DNA of 64,000 bases from Pseudo-nitzschia pungens (lineage: Eukaryota; Bacillariophyta; Bacillariophyceae; Bacillariales; Bacillariaceae). The stretch is taken from assembly GCA_037355855.1 (NCBI GenBank), contig CM074760.1, positions 7,742,501 to 7,806,500 of the forward strand, given 5' to 3'. The first letter of the stretch is position 1; each line of letters opens with the position of its first letter. Under the pieces are notes generated by a model that had not been told where the DNA came from, did no database searches, and saw only the letters and a program-made list of their open reading frames with translations. The translations under genes and the position numbers were made by a program. This document shows positions 1 through 10,612 of the stretch, piece after piece.

Positions 1-1119
1 TTGTTGTTGAGTTGCACCAGCTGCAACAACATGGATGGTGCAGTCCATTCTTCTTCTTGCTGGTTACCGTACTGCTGCTATCATCCAAAATATGGTTTTC
101 GTACCAGTACTAGCTAGTAGTAGCAGGAACAGATTTAGTACATAAAAAATTAACAGTGTCCCGCGGTTGACATTCTAATCCCAAAGTAGGAAGGACCTTA
201 GCATGATGTGCTTTGAGCTCGAAAACCGTGCACGATTTGACGCTGTTCAAACGGTGTAAGCGCAAGTTCAGGAGATCGGAAGATGTCAATCATGGAAAGA
301 CCTTCCGAATGCGAATGGTCATTCCAACCGATACTGTCTAAAGACAGAAGGAGAAAGTTCCACCAAAATTAATATCGTCAATAGACAGAACTAGGAAAGT
401 TCAGCCTAATTAAATATTTTCTATAGGTAGAATCAGAAAGTTCCATCTAACTAAATATCGAGACAAAGGATAATGTCATGCGCTGTTCCCACTTTTGAAA
501 ATTAGGCATAGAGTCAAACGTTCTTCGTATGCAGAATTAAAAATATCATGCAGAATTTAAAAATATCAAGAAGGAATCTATCCCACGCTATGGAGACCGT
601 ACTACCGATCTCCAGTGGCGCTATTTCGGGATGATACTGACGCCTTGTATGGTTGGCAGGTAGACTGTTGATAGATGATGATAAATCTTACTGTTTCTGT
701 CGATTTGTTCCTACCTCAACGTTCGCGGTAACATATGCCCTTGGGTTGTTTCTTCATCGGTTTTTATGGCATGCACGGTTCGGTGGAACGAAGGACGTCA
801 CAATGGAAAGCAGTTCTCACGAGACACGATCCCTGGACATAAGGTTACCGTAACCTTACCGGTACGGTACGACCAGATTGGTTCGTAAAAATTACGGAGT
901 ACCAAGGAAAACCAAATACTCCGTAGTACCAAATACGGTATTGAGTTTTGAAGCACAACCGAACAATAACTCCTCATAATATTCAGACTTCACCAATCAC
1001 CAACAATAGATCGGTAGCAACAGCAACAGCAATAGCAACTGCATCAGCAACAGCAACAACCTCTATAGAGTACCAAAGACGACCAATTCACAAAAAGTAT
1101 TTTCATCATCATCCGAACC
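1..1119. other. Intergenic region upstream of the ArfGAP gene
   Basis: I see no convincing gene here; the short open frames have no protein-like composition. The segment holds a degenerate tandem repeat (about 345-475), a second short repeat at 533-570, and close to the gene a cluster of the short palindromic words (GGTTACCGTAACC, ACCGGTACGGTAC) that recur in most spacers of this window (about 842-875). The 100 bases before the ATG are rich in CA, like the leaders of several other genes here. Confidence 0.6.
345..475. repeat. Three diverged tandem copies of a ~42-bp unit
   Basis: Three consecutive segments share the core (G/A)AAAGTTC followed by an A/T-rich stretch with AATTAATATC, AATTAAATAT or ACTAAATATC, each preceded by a GACAGAA- or TAGAAT-like start. 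Spacing is about 40-45 bases. It is non-coding and unlike the other repeats in the window. Confidence 0.5.
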
Positions 1120-1734
1120 ATGTCGTATTATTGCACAGAAGATCCCGCAATCCTCGTCAAGGTCGCCAAGGAACTCGAAGAACTCCGTCACCACGACATT
1201 GCCACCAAGAACGATATTCATTCCGATGGTGCGCCCTTTCCCAGATCCTGCCGCAAGCTCCTCCGATCCATCCCGGGAAACTCCAGATGCGTCGACTGCG
1301 GAAATTGCAATCCCGATTGGGCGAGCCTGACGTACGGGGTTCTGCTCTGCACGGTGTGCTCCGGTCGGCACCGGTCCTACGGCGTGGCAACCTCGCGGGT
1401 CCGATCGATTTCCATGGATTCGTGGTCGCACTCGCAGGTCCTGACCATGCTCGAGGGGGGAAACGAGCAGCTGCAAACCTTTTACGACCGGCACGGCATG
1501 GGGGAACGCCAAAAATCCGCGAATCCGAGATTGTTCGAGCAGCGGTACTTCACCAAGGCGGCGCGGTTCTATTGCACCCATCTGGAGAGCCACGTTGCCA
1601 TGATTGGCGGCATCGGCAGATGGATGGGCCGGGCGGCGTCCAGAAAAGCCGCCACGACGCGACGAACCGTTCCCGTCCAACGCGGCACGACGACGACGAC
1701 GCCAACGGTGGTTCGGGTAGCGATCGCCGCGTGA
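1120..1734 (+). CDS. ArfGAP domain protein
   Basis: Predicted GTPase-activating protein for Arf-family small GTPases, acting in vesicle traffic on cytosolic membrane surfaces. The 204-residue product has the ArfGAP zinc finger at about residues 57-80: two CxxC pairs (CVDC and CTVC) 16 residues apart, then the arginine-bearing GRHRSYGVATSRVRSISMD stretch with the expected catalytic arginine. The domain runs to about residue 160. The start is the first ATG after the CA-rich leader. The tail after about residue 165 is doubtful. In this frame it is Thr-rich and ends at 1734, but the frame two bases on reads an acidic tail (DDDDANGGSGSDRR...) ending in GLVRKK at 1775, so this gene may carry frame breaks like its neighbours. 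The domain assignment is firm; the C-terminus is not. Confidence 0.85.
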   Translation: MSYYCTEDPAILVKVAKELEELRHHDIATKNDIHSDGAPFPRSCRKLLRSIPGNSRCVDCGNCNPDWASLTYGVLLCTVCSGRHRSYGVATSRVRSISMDSWSHSQVLTMLEGGNEQLQTFYDRHGMGERQKSANPRLFEQRYFTKAARFYCTHLESHVAMIGGIGRWMGRAASRKAATTRRTVPVQRGTTTTTPTVVRVAIAA

Positions 1735-2092
1735 TTGCGGTGCCAGAAACAAAAGGACTTGTGCGAAAGAAATAATGACAACGCAACACGACAATCCGGG
1801 CACGAAACCGCAGCGGGTTGCATCAGGTTTGCAACTCGTTTGTTTCTAACATTTTGTGGGGATTCAATCCTCTCTGTATCCATTATCCATGCTATTGAAT
1901 TGAACTATACTGTACAATACAACTATTAATGACACTTTTATAAAGATACTATCAATCAATCACCAATCACCAATCACTCCAACTCTGCGTGTTTAATATA
2001 ATCAGTCTTTTGTTGTGTTTAGTTCTCAAAATACGGTAATAGCTAGCTAGCGGTGTGGAAGATCCGTCCGTCCGCGGGACTTTAGCCATCCG
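1735..2092. other. Convergent spacer between ArfGAP and the lumen-type gene
   Basis: This is the shared 3' region of two convergent genes. It is A/T-rich with no protein-like frame, apart from the possible alternative tail of the ArfGAP gene reaching 1775. Confidence 0.5.
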
Positions 2093-3298
2093 TCAACTCT
2101 TGTTGAGCGTCATCTGCAGCAACTGCTCGTTCGGAAAGTAGTCTTTCGGATTCGGGCGATACTCGGGGTCCACGAAGAACACGTCCCACGTCGTGCGAAT
2201 GCCCCCGCGCGTTTCCCAGATCGCCGCCATGGCCGTTCCCGACAAAGTCGGGAGCGAACCGCGAATTCTCTCCGTTGATTTGCAGGCTCGCGCCCAGCAC
2301 CGCCGGTTCGTAAACGCTGACGAGGCAGTTGGCCGTTCCGACCAGACCGAGGCTCTCGTCGTCCAGCTCGTCGAAGAACGGACCGCTTTCGTCACCGATG
2401 GCATCCGCGTTGTCGGACGATCGTATCCGATAGTTCTTGCAGTATCCGCTCGTTTGGAAGACGTTCAACAACTCCGTTATGATGGGTACGCTGTCTACCA
2501 GAACCGTGTCGCCGGAGGATTGTTGTTGTTGTTGTTGTTGCTGCTGCTGTTGCTGCTGCGAGGAAGTTCCCTGCGTGAGCATTCCTTCGCTCTCGAGTTC
2601 GGCGGACGAGCATCCGGCCAATGTTGCGCACGAACCGATCGCGATTCGGATTGCTTGTCGATCAATTCCGCCGCCGTTTTCCAGAGGGCGTAGATTGTAA
2701 AGTCGAAGTAATACTGGTCCGAGACCTCCTCCTCGTTCCACGGTGCCCTGGAATAGAAGCTTCGTTTGGTGCGTTCTCGATAGGCGTCGACCCTCGATCG
2801 GATGTCCCCGACGATGTCTTCCTCGCTGGTTGCGGTCCGACCGGCGGCCTTGTTCTGCGATTGGATTTCTTCCACCAGGGCCCGGACCGGAATGCAGTCC
2901 GCGCAACACTCCTTGTTCAGCAGCAGGGGCAAAAGGGAGCCCTTCAGCGTTCGGGGGGGAGGAACGGGAGGTCCGTTCGTCGACGGCGCAATGCTGCCTT
3001 CTTTTTTGTTTCCGTTCACCAAATCCCGGATGTAGAATTCCAGATCCAGCTCCGCGGCTCCCTTGGCTCGAGCGGCGTTTGCAGGATCGGAAGGAAGCAT
3101 AACCGAGGCAACGGTTGCTACCGTCGCTACGGAAAAAATCAACTGCCTTCTCGACACCGCATCCTCGACGTTGTTTGTTGGTACGGCTCTCGGCGACGGA
3201 GATTGTTGTCTCTTGGTGCCCGAAGGCTTCAAACCGCGTACGGATGAAACAGTGAGAGCGAAAGCGAGAGCGAAAGCGAAGAGTTTGAAGACAAACAT
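2093..3298 (-). CDS. Predicted thylakoid-lumen protein, frame broken
   Basis: The N-terminus is a signal peptide (MFVFKLFAFALAFALTVSSVRG). About 45 residues later a twin-arginine thylakoid signal follows (SRRQLIFSVATVATVASVML ending ...PANAA), so a plastid lumen location is inferred. The mature part starts AELDLEFYIRDLVNG and contains a CCADC motif and a DQYYFDFTIYALWKTAAELI segment. I do not recognise the family. No single frame covers it. Skipping one base near 2653, near 2607 (before a polyglutamine run at about 2520-2560) and near 2237 joins all conserved-looking parts and gives 400 residues ending ...LLQMTLNKS. The first two breaks could instead be one missing base, but the stretch NRDRFVRNIGRML between them looks like real protein. 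The ending WDVFFVDPEYRPNPKDYFP is typical globular sequence. Targeting is well supported; function is unknown. Confidence 0.7.
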
Positions 3299-4777
3299 TC
3301 TACCGTGCCATCTTCCGTCAGTTGATTGTTGTATGTTATGGTTCCACTCTTGTTTGCCAGACTGAGCGAATCCTCACCGTTCGATTATTGTACCGGTAAT
3401 TAGTCTCCTCTTCGGTCTTCGAAAAGTGTTCGACGAAGTACGTAGTGTTCGATTAGAGATCAGTGACTGACCGAGTTCTTCTTCTGCTTTTCAATTGTTC
3501 CTCCATCTGATGCGCTGGGAACTGTCGAACAATAGTGCTGATCAAAAAGATATGTAATGACATGAACCATATCAAAGTACAAGAGGTAGGTTACAAAGTA
3601 GAAGGTAACCTTAATTAACTACCAGTACGTACCGATTTCAAAACCGTTTCCCATCCATTGCTGGAAAAGCTCAGATCATAAGATTACGTGGAGTTGTATC
3701 TTTGCGGAGGAGAAAGACACCACCACCAACACAGAGAAAATCCATCGTCGTTGCACTTGTATCGTTCTTTCTCCGGAAAAACAATCTGTTCGGTCGCTTT
3801 GAAACTGACACAGCATTTCGTACCACAGCATCCGATTATTTGTTCCTACCGTACACGTAAGGGAATCCGCACACCTAAGTTGTGAAACAGAATTCAAAAT
3901 TTGAAATTTCGTCGCCGAATCGATGAAGAGTGCCTTGTCCTTCGTTCGTGAACGCGTTGTGTTGCAATTTATGTGTCAGTGGAACCATTGGCTTTCGGTT
4001 CCCTATTCTTATGTGTTTGCGAACTTTTAACCTTCGATTCGTCGAAACATGCTTAATTGTAGACGGACGATGACAGACGAAAGTGTTTCAGATCGGTTGA
4101 TTGGGAAATTTCATTTGACAGACCGAGCTCCAAGTGACACCTCCTTGTTCTTCAGGGGCATATATTGTTTTTAATTTCTGACGCAAACTGACATATACCG
4201 CTTTGCTACCTAGACGATGACTCATTCGTGAGGAACATCTGTTAGTTTCTTCAGCCAAAGCGAAAAAAATCTGTTAATTATTTGTTTCTAGGCGACCAAA
4301 AGTATTAAGAAGATTCACGCCGGACTAATCATTTTCACAAGGAATACGCAGAAGTTGCGGAACTGATGGTGTTACAGCGGGTACTTTGTTACTGTGCATA
4401 TTTACTTCGACTATCGTTGAAAAAGAACTGGAGTCACTGACGAATCAAAGAATTGACACGAATGCAATCCTGTCCATACCGGTAGTTGTAGTTGTAGTTG
4501 TACCGTTAGATTACCGCACAACTTGTCCGCTGCATCAGACAAAAAATAAGAATTCCATCCGCTGGCACCAATCACGGCAGCTTATTGAATAGAAGTACCG
4601 TATATTGAAGCACCTCCGGTGCCACCCAGTGTCGAACTCTTTCTACTCGTACAAGTGCAAGATTTGGTCTCACATATCATATAGGGCGCCACACATTGTC
4701 TTTTGTGCATCCGACAAGAGTTCAATTGCAATTCCCGCCGAGACCCGAGATCCTATCGTATCCCAAGACGAGAGACA
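3299..4777. other. Intergenic region, divergent promoters
   Basis: A 1.5-kb spacer between two divergent genes. No frame has protein-like composition or a recognised motif. It is A/T-rich, with a short TAGTTG repeat near 4483-4500. Confidence 0.5.
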
Positions 4778-5419
4778 ATGGCTGAACTCAGGGCAGAGAG
4801 GAAGCGATTGCTAACTCGTTCGCGAAGCAGTGATATAGTTGAGCGCAGCTGTCCGTCGCCCCTGCTGCTGCCAGCAAGCCCTGACCACACGAAGTGCAAG
4901 GCAAAGACGAAGTCAAGCCAGTCGGTCGGGGCATCGTCCGATAGCACGGGGTCAACGGAGCAGAGCTATACGATGAGTGGTGAATACGGGGGCCCAACCA
5001 CACCGATGCACAACATTCCTCTCGAAGTCGTGATCATTAATGACGAGGAAGAGCACATTCCGTCCATTCGAGGCCACATCGTAGACGAGGATGTGCAACA
5101 AAAACTCAGAGACTACGAGACGCTTCTCGTTTCGTACAAACGAAAGCTCAAGTCATCGGAACACCTCAACAGCTCTCTGCACAATTACCTCACGCAAACA
5201 CAAGGGTACGCGGAAAACTTGCTCAGCGAGAGACAAGAGCTGCTGGACATCATCCGGGACATGGAACACGAAGACAAGCAAAGGGTGGACCAGGAACTTC
5301 TCTTGAAGTTCATCATGTTCACGAGTCTGTTTCTTTATGTCCTGGGCGGGTCTCACAAGTACCTCGTGGCTACCGTTGTCCTGCAACTGATCGTCACGCT
5401 CGTGAACATTGTCTTTTGA
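4778..5419 (+). CDS. Coiled-coil protein with C-terminal membrane hairpin
   Basis: A 213-residue protein that I do not recognise. The first 100 residues are polar, with basic, Ser-rich sequence. Residues about 105-170 are a predicted coiled coil (DVQQKLRDYETLLVSYKRKL and ELLDIIRDMEHEDKQRVDQE). The last 40 residues form two closely spaced hydrophobic segments (FIMFTSLFLYVLG and YLVATVVLQLIVTLVNIVF), with almost nothing after the second. This is the layout of a tail-anchored or hairpin membrane protein facing the cytosol, such as a tether or membrane-shaping protein. The ATG at 4778 is preferred because the frame upstream is not protein-like. No intron or frame break is seen. Confidence 0.75.
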   Translation: MAELRAERKRLLTRSRSSDIVERSCPSPLLLPASPDHTKCKAKTKSSQSVGASSDSTGSTEQSYTMSGEYGGPTTPMHNIPLEVVIINDEEEHIPSIRGHIVDEDVQQKLRDYETLLVSYKRKLKSSEHLNSSLHNYLTQTQGYAENLLSERQELLDIIRDMEHEDKQRVDQELLLKFIMFTSLFLYVLGGSHKYLVATVVLQLIVTLVNIVF

Positions 5420-6205
5420 GACGTTGAGAGACGTGGGGGATCACGGTATATTGTGTTATCGTGAGTGAAATAGAGTTTGCCCGAAAGATGCATCCGACAT
5501 GTCACTGTCACACTCTCTGCGGCACATTGTGGTGCGGCACTATCGTGACAAACTGTACCGAGACGGCGCACCGTGGTGCCGGTAACTCGAAGCTGTTGAT
5601 CGATCGTCTTTGACCTTCAACGATGCATCTACCAGTATGTGATACAGATGTATGTGGAATCGCGGATCCTGTCGTGAACAGTATCGGCACTGATTGGGTC
5701 CGCAATGACAGCACTGTAGTATCATATTATTATTATTATATTGTAAGACTGTGATAGAGTACATTTTTCATATGACGGAAATTCAATTCATTCATGAAGC
5801 CAACCATAGAGTACAATACTTCACGATACTTGTATGAGCTATGCATCTACCATTATGTGATACAGATCTTGGTGGTTTCGTGGATCCTGTTGTGAATAGT
5901 ATTGGCGCTGATTGGGTCAACAATGGTAGCACTGTTATAATATCATAATATTTTAAGATTGTTGTAGAGTAATTACGGTATAATTCCGCTCGATGGAAAG
6001 TCAATTGATTGTATAAGCCAACTATAGAATACAATACATTGACGATACTCGTATAATTGTTCCGGAAAGTTTCTCGTCCATGCATCGCTCGACGAAAGAT
6101 GTCATTCGATGCGGCATGCATTTGTCCCGGGATTCCTCCGAGGTTCATCCATCTTCTCCGCCTCCGGTGTCCCCTGGTGAATCCTCCCCCCCCCATAGTA
6201 CCAGT
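5420..6205. other. Convergent spacer holding a diverged duplication
   Basis: There is no gene. Most of the spacer is a diverged direct duplication, described separately, plus poly-C at about 6186-6195. Confidence 0.55.
5617..6075. repeat. Diverged direct duplication, ~220-bp period
   Basis: The segment near 5621-5740 (GATGCATCTACCAGTATGTG ... GGATCCTGTCGTGAACAGTA ... ACTGATTGGGTC) recurs near 5838-5955 as ATGCATCTACCATTATGTG ... GGATCCTGTTGTGAATAGTA ... GCTGATTGGGTC. The flank TAGAGTACAATACTTCACGA at about 5806 recurs as TAGAATACAATACATTGACG at about 6026. The copies look roughly 80% identical by eye. A third, weaker echo (GGAAAGTCTCTCGTTCACG) lies at about 6223, inside the 3' end of the next gene. 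Confidence 0.6.
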
Positions 6206-9200
6206 TTACGGTATCATTGCTTTGGAAAGTCTCTCGTTCACGTATCGCTCGCTGAATGCTTTCGCCCGGGGCTCGATCCGAGTTTCGTAAAAGTCTCTCA
6301 AGCTGCTTCGTCCGTCGTCGCTGCCTTCTTGGTCTCCCTTGGTGTCGCATCCGACGACCAGGGGCAGTCTCAGATTCACGCCCGCGCTGTACTTCCACAT
6401 GCACGATTTCAAAACGCCCTCCAGCCAGAAACGCCGGCTACACGTACCGGCGGTGGAGGATGGATCGGCGGCGGCGGCGGCGGTCCCCGAGGGTGGACAA
6501 GGCTGGCCGCGCAACAGGTGGTTCCCGGCCCGCAGCGCATCGCAGCACTCCCCGACGAGTTTTGGATCGCGCAGAATCGTGCTCTCCAAGATGGAAGAGC
6601 AATGAAAGTCCACGCCTTCTTGCGTGATGTCCGACCTGCGCAAACGGGTCAGACCCACGAAACGAAGCTCGCCGCCCGTGGTATTCTCCGTTGGGTTTTC
6701 CGTTGGAAGCGAAGGGCAAGGAATCGTCGGCGGCATTGCCACCATGAACAACCGGTCGATGCGGTTCGCGCTCTGTTTCGAAGCGGGCCGGTGAACGAAG
6801 GCGGGAACACGATTCCAGTCTTCCGGAATCGATTCGTCCGACCTCGCTTTCTCCGCAGCAACAACGGCGCTGCCAGGAGCGCTGGCGGTCCTTGAAACAC
6901 CGGACGACGACGACGACGATGACAAAAAGCCGTTTCCTGGTTTCGTCCGGCAGCCTTCGAACCGAACAAAATCGCTCGTGCCACAGTTCGGAATAGCCCT
7001 GCAACATGCGAATGTCGCATGCCATGCCACCGTATCGACCCCTCATCAACATCGACCACACCATCAATTCGTCGCCGCTCAAAACCGAAAACGCTCCTTC
7101 ACCAATCGGTTTGGATGGATCCTTGTCGTTTTCCTCGTGGTGGTGGTGGTGGTGGTGGTGGTCACCAATAGTGCTCCTCCTCGTAGCGTTCGAGCGTTTG
7201 TGAAGAAATGCCAGCGTAAGCTTCTCGTTGGGGTCGTTGCCATTGTTTTTGGAATCCGAATCGTCGATGGTTTCGCGCGGTGTTTTCGGTATCAGTGAAT
7301 CCTTCCACCGGCAGGACGCCATTTCGAAGACGATGCCCAGGACCTTTTTCAGCAAAACGAGAGGGGGTTGGTAGTCCTTGGAGACGGCCACCATCGACCA
7401 CACCAAAAACGGAAGGCCCGGGTGCAGCGTCGAGTCCTCCAGAACGATGATCGGCAGACGGCGGAGGAGGTCTCCCAGGCTCTTGTCCGCCAGTTCCGCC
7501 GCGACCCGCACCGACGGGAGGGGCTTCCGCCGGCGAATGCTTTTTTGGAGGATCGATTTGAGCACCGGAACCGAGAGCTTCGAATGGTGTTTCACGAGTC
7601 GCTGCCGCTCGGGTTGGAACGGAACGTTATCGGACGAAGCACGCGAAGAAGAAGAAGAAGAGGCACCGGACGGCTTCCACGATGGTACGGAGGAAGTGAT
7701 CCACAGTTCGATCGGGGGCGTTGCGGTTTCTTTGCATCCCCGAATCCGAACCCTGGCCGACCACGCTATTGTTTCTTCGTCGTTGGACGCATCGGGAACG
7801 GATGCTGCGCTCGTGGGAGTGTGGTGACACGTCACGGTCACCGTCCCGTCTTTGCGAAGGTGCATGTGCTGGAAAAGCTTGGGCAACGATCCCGCGAGCC
7901 TCGTCGTTGTTGCCTCGTTCCCGGGCTCGTCGCAAAAGACTTTGGCGGACCGCTTCATCATGCGCGCAAAGACGTTGTCGTTCTCGTTCTCGTTCTCGTT
8001 CGCATTATTTTTTTTGGGTGGATCGTTCGTGCATTTGAAAAGTTCGGCGGCACCGACGTTTGGCATTGCGATCCCGGGGTATTTACTGTTGTTTTGCTCT
8101 CCCCGGTGGATGGTTGGCCTTGTATTTTCGGGATGTTCGGTATTCTTTGGCGCTCCCCGGTCGTTGGAAATCACAAAACTCGTTCCCCCGGTTTTTGTTG
8201 GCGGCGTCGCAGGAACGGATGCCGATGGTGTTTCCGTTCCCTCTCCTCCTGGTATTGCCGTTGCTGTTTTATCGAGCGAAGCAACAGAAACAGAAACACA
8301 AACTGCCTCCTTTCGGATCGCGTCCGTTGTATCCGTGTCGTCGGAGTATTGCAATGTCGCAGAACTCGTCCCCCCGTTTCGTGTAGGCGTCACGGGCACG
8401 GATCCCATTGATGGTACTGTTTCTTTCGGTGGTTTAGATATTGATGCTGATGCTGATGCTGATGCTGATGCTGATGCTGATGCTGAAGATGTTGACGCTG
8501 AAGCACGTTGATGCTGATGGCCTGATGCTGATGCTGATGTTGATGCTGATGCTGAAGAAGTTGATGTTGAAGATGTTGACGCGGAAGATGCTGATATTGA
8601 TACAGATGTTGACGCTGAAGATGCTGATGTTGATATTAATGTTGACGTTGATGCTGGTGGTGTCGTTCCGATCGAAGCAGCACAAACAGAAACGCTCTTT
8701 GTGCGGACAGCGTCCTTTGTCTCTGTATCGGAGGATTGCAGCTGCAATCTCGTTGCCCCCGCTCTTGTCGGCGTCGCGGGCACAGAGACGGATGACGATG
8801 GAGTTTCCGTTCCTTTCGATGGCACTGATGACGATGTTGTTGTTGTCGTACCGATCGAAGCAGCAGAAAGAGAAACCTCCTGCTTTCGGATCACGTCCTT
8901 TGTATCTGTCTCGGAGGAGGAGTGCAATGTCGCAGAACTCGTTCCCGACCGGAGTTCCGGTTCCTTCTGGTGTTGTTGATGCTGTTGTTGATGAAGATGT
9001 TGTTGATGAAGATGTTGTTGTTGTCACTGTTGTTGCGATACACGAAGAAACAGAGACAGAAACTTCCTCTTTTCGGATCGTTTCCTGTATATCTGCATCG
9101 GGTGATTGCAGCAGCAACCTCAGTCGCCTCCTCCTGTTTCTGTTTCTCTTCCTGTTCCCGTTTCTCTTCCTGTTTCTGTTTCGCTTCCTTCTCTCGGTGT

Positions 9201-9712
9201 TTCTTCGTTTCTTGCCGCAACAGGCACGCGTCCAGGTGCCGGTTCATGGCGTGGGGGAGAATGTGGTTGCCGCACACCGGGCAAGCCACAAACCTGCTCC
9301 TCGTGCCCGACCCACCCGCCGTGTGTCTGCGCTGTCGTTTTCTGCCACTGCCACTGCCACTGCCAACTCCACCGCTGCTCATGATCAGCGCAAAGGCATT
9401 TTTTCTCTTGAGGTTCGTCGTTTGGGGAGTGCCGTACAGAACCGAATTGTCGTCGCGATTGTCGTTCTCGTTCTCATTCTTCTTATTGGGACTATCGAAG
9501 GAGTCGTTGGGAGATGGTGGGGTGACCGACGCATTCGGTACGGGTACTTGTATGCTGGTTGTCGGAACAACGGCAACTCCTCGATCCTCGTTGCAATCGT
9601 CATCGCCATCGCAATCGCCATCCGATGAACTGCTGTCGATGATGAGACAATCGACGGGTCTCGTTGTGGTTTTGGTTTTGGTTTTGGTTGTCGCCTCGTT
9701 GTCCGGGTTCAT
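6206..9712 (-). CDS. SIM-like/UBZ4 zinc-finger protein, repeat-rich, frame broken
   Basis: A large protein (about 1,167 residues once three single bases are skipped) that I cannot assign to a named family. In order: a SUMO-interaction-like motif CLIIDSSSSDGD (residues 22-33); a short NAFALIM motif; a basic patch RKRQRR; and a UBZ4/Rad18-type zinc finger with C144, C147, H159 and C163. Then come a KQ/E-rich coil and four imperfect ~60-residue Ser/Thr repeats around the core (T/S)...D(A/V)IRK...VSVS, one interrupted by a Ser-Ala run. A second NVFARMM motif and a C-terminal region with RRLPIIVLEDSTLHPGLPFL and FYETRIEPRAKAFSERYVNE follow. Ubiquitin- and SUMO-reader motifs suggest a nuclear DNA-damage role, but that is inference. 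Skipped bases map near 9118, 8943 and 6932. The middle one is placed by matching the repeats (TSSATL). Confidence 0.7.
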
Positions 9713-10612
9713 CGTTTACGACCAACAACACATCGGACGAACAAACTCGAGTTCGAAGCAAAAATACTGTATCGTTATCATCGATCGAAAAAAAAGTGAA
9801 CACTGCCTCATTCGCAAAGTACGAGTAGTGAAGTAATGGTAAGGTAAGGTAGGTTACCTACTCGTAAGGTTACTCGTACTCGTAAGTTGCTCATAGTCGA
9901 ATGATGCATGATCCATGATCCATGATCCATGATGGGATGTAAACTCTTCCGTACCGATAAGGATAAGAGTACGGTAAGGTATGAGGGCGCGCCATGTTTT
10001 CGTCTCACGGATTAATTCTTTGAGGGATATTCTCAATACTTCGTATTCAATATGATGGGACCCCCGAATCAATTAAAATTTCAACTCTAATCGTTGATGG
10101 TTGTTTCGTTGATCGCTTATCGCCCATGTGAAATGGCTCATGGCCCAAAAACTCTCAACTCTCCCCTCATCTCAACAAAATCCAAAAGCAACGCTGAACG
10201 ATGGTTCATACCGAACCTCGGTCTCTCGTCTCTGCTTCGGATTGACCTTCTTACAAACTACAAAGTCGACCATGATACTCGCACTCGTACCCCAGAGCAC
10301 AACATAACAATCCGGAACACAATTCAAAAGCATTTTCTTTTTCATTACCGCATTGCGAATTGATTCTTGACATTGACATTGACATTGACATTGACAGTGA
10401 TATCATTAACTACACATCATAGTACGAGTAAGGTTACGAGTACGTGTACGTGTACGCAATCGATTGGAAGGACAATTCACTCGAATCAATCCATCATCGC
10501 AAGTCAATTCCAAATTACAAGTCCATTACAAATAAATTGCAAATTACAAATCAGAAATCAATTACAAATCGATCATCACAACTCAATCACAAATCACAAA
10601 TCACGATTCGCC
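9713..10612. other. Divergent promoter region upstream of SYF1
   Basis: There is no gene. The segment at 9836-9895 is dense in the recurring words GGTAAGGT, GGTTACC and CTCGTAAG. A CATGATC run lies at 9906-9932 and TTGACA repeats at 10364-10395. The last 120 bases before the SYF1 ATG are an A/C-rich leader of CAAATCA-type units without upstream ATGs close to the start. Confidence 0.5.

Noticed and set aside
7368..8411. Long plus-strand frame opposite the UBZ4 gene
   Set aside because: It is an antisense shadow of the minus-strand gene, with Arg/Cys-rich composition typical of a wrong frame.
6438..8927. Treating the 829-codon frame as the complete gene
   Set aside because: The zinc finger lies upstream and the conserved C-terminus downstream in other frames. 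The end of this frame is not protein-like (it runs into a Val-rich reading of a Ser run).
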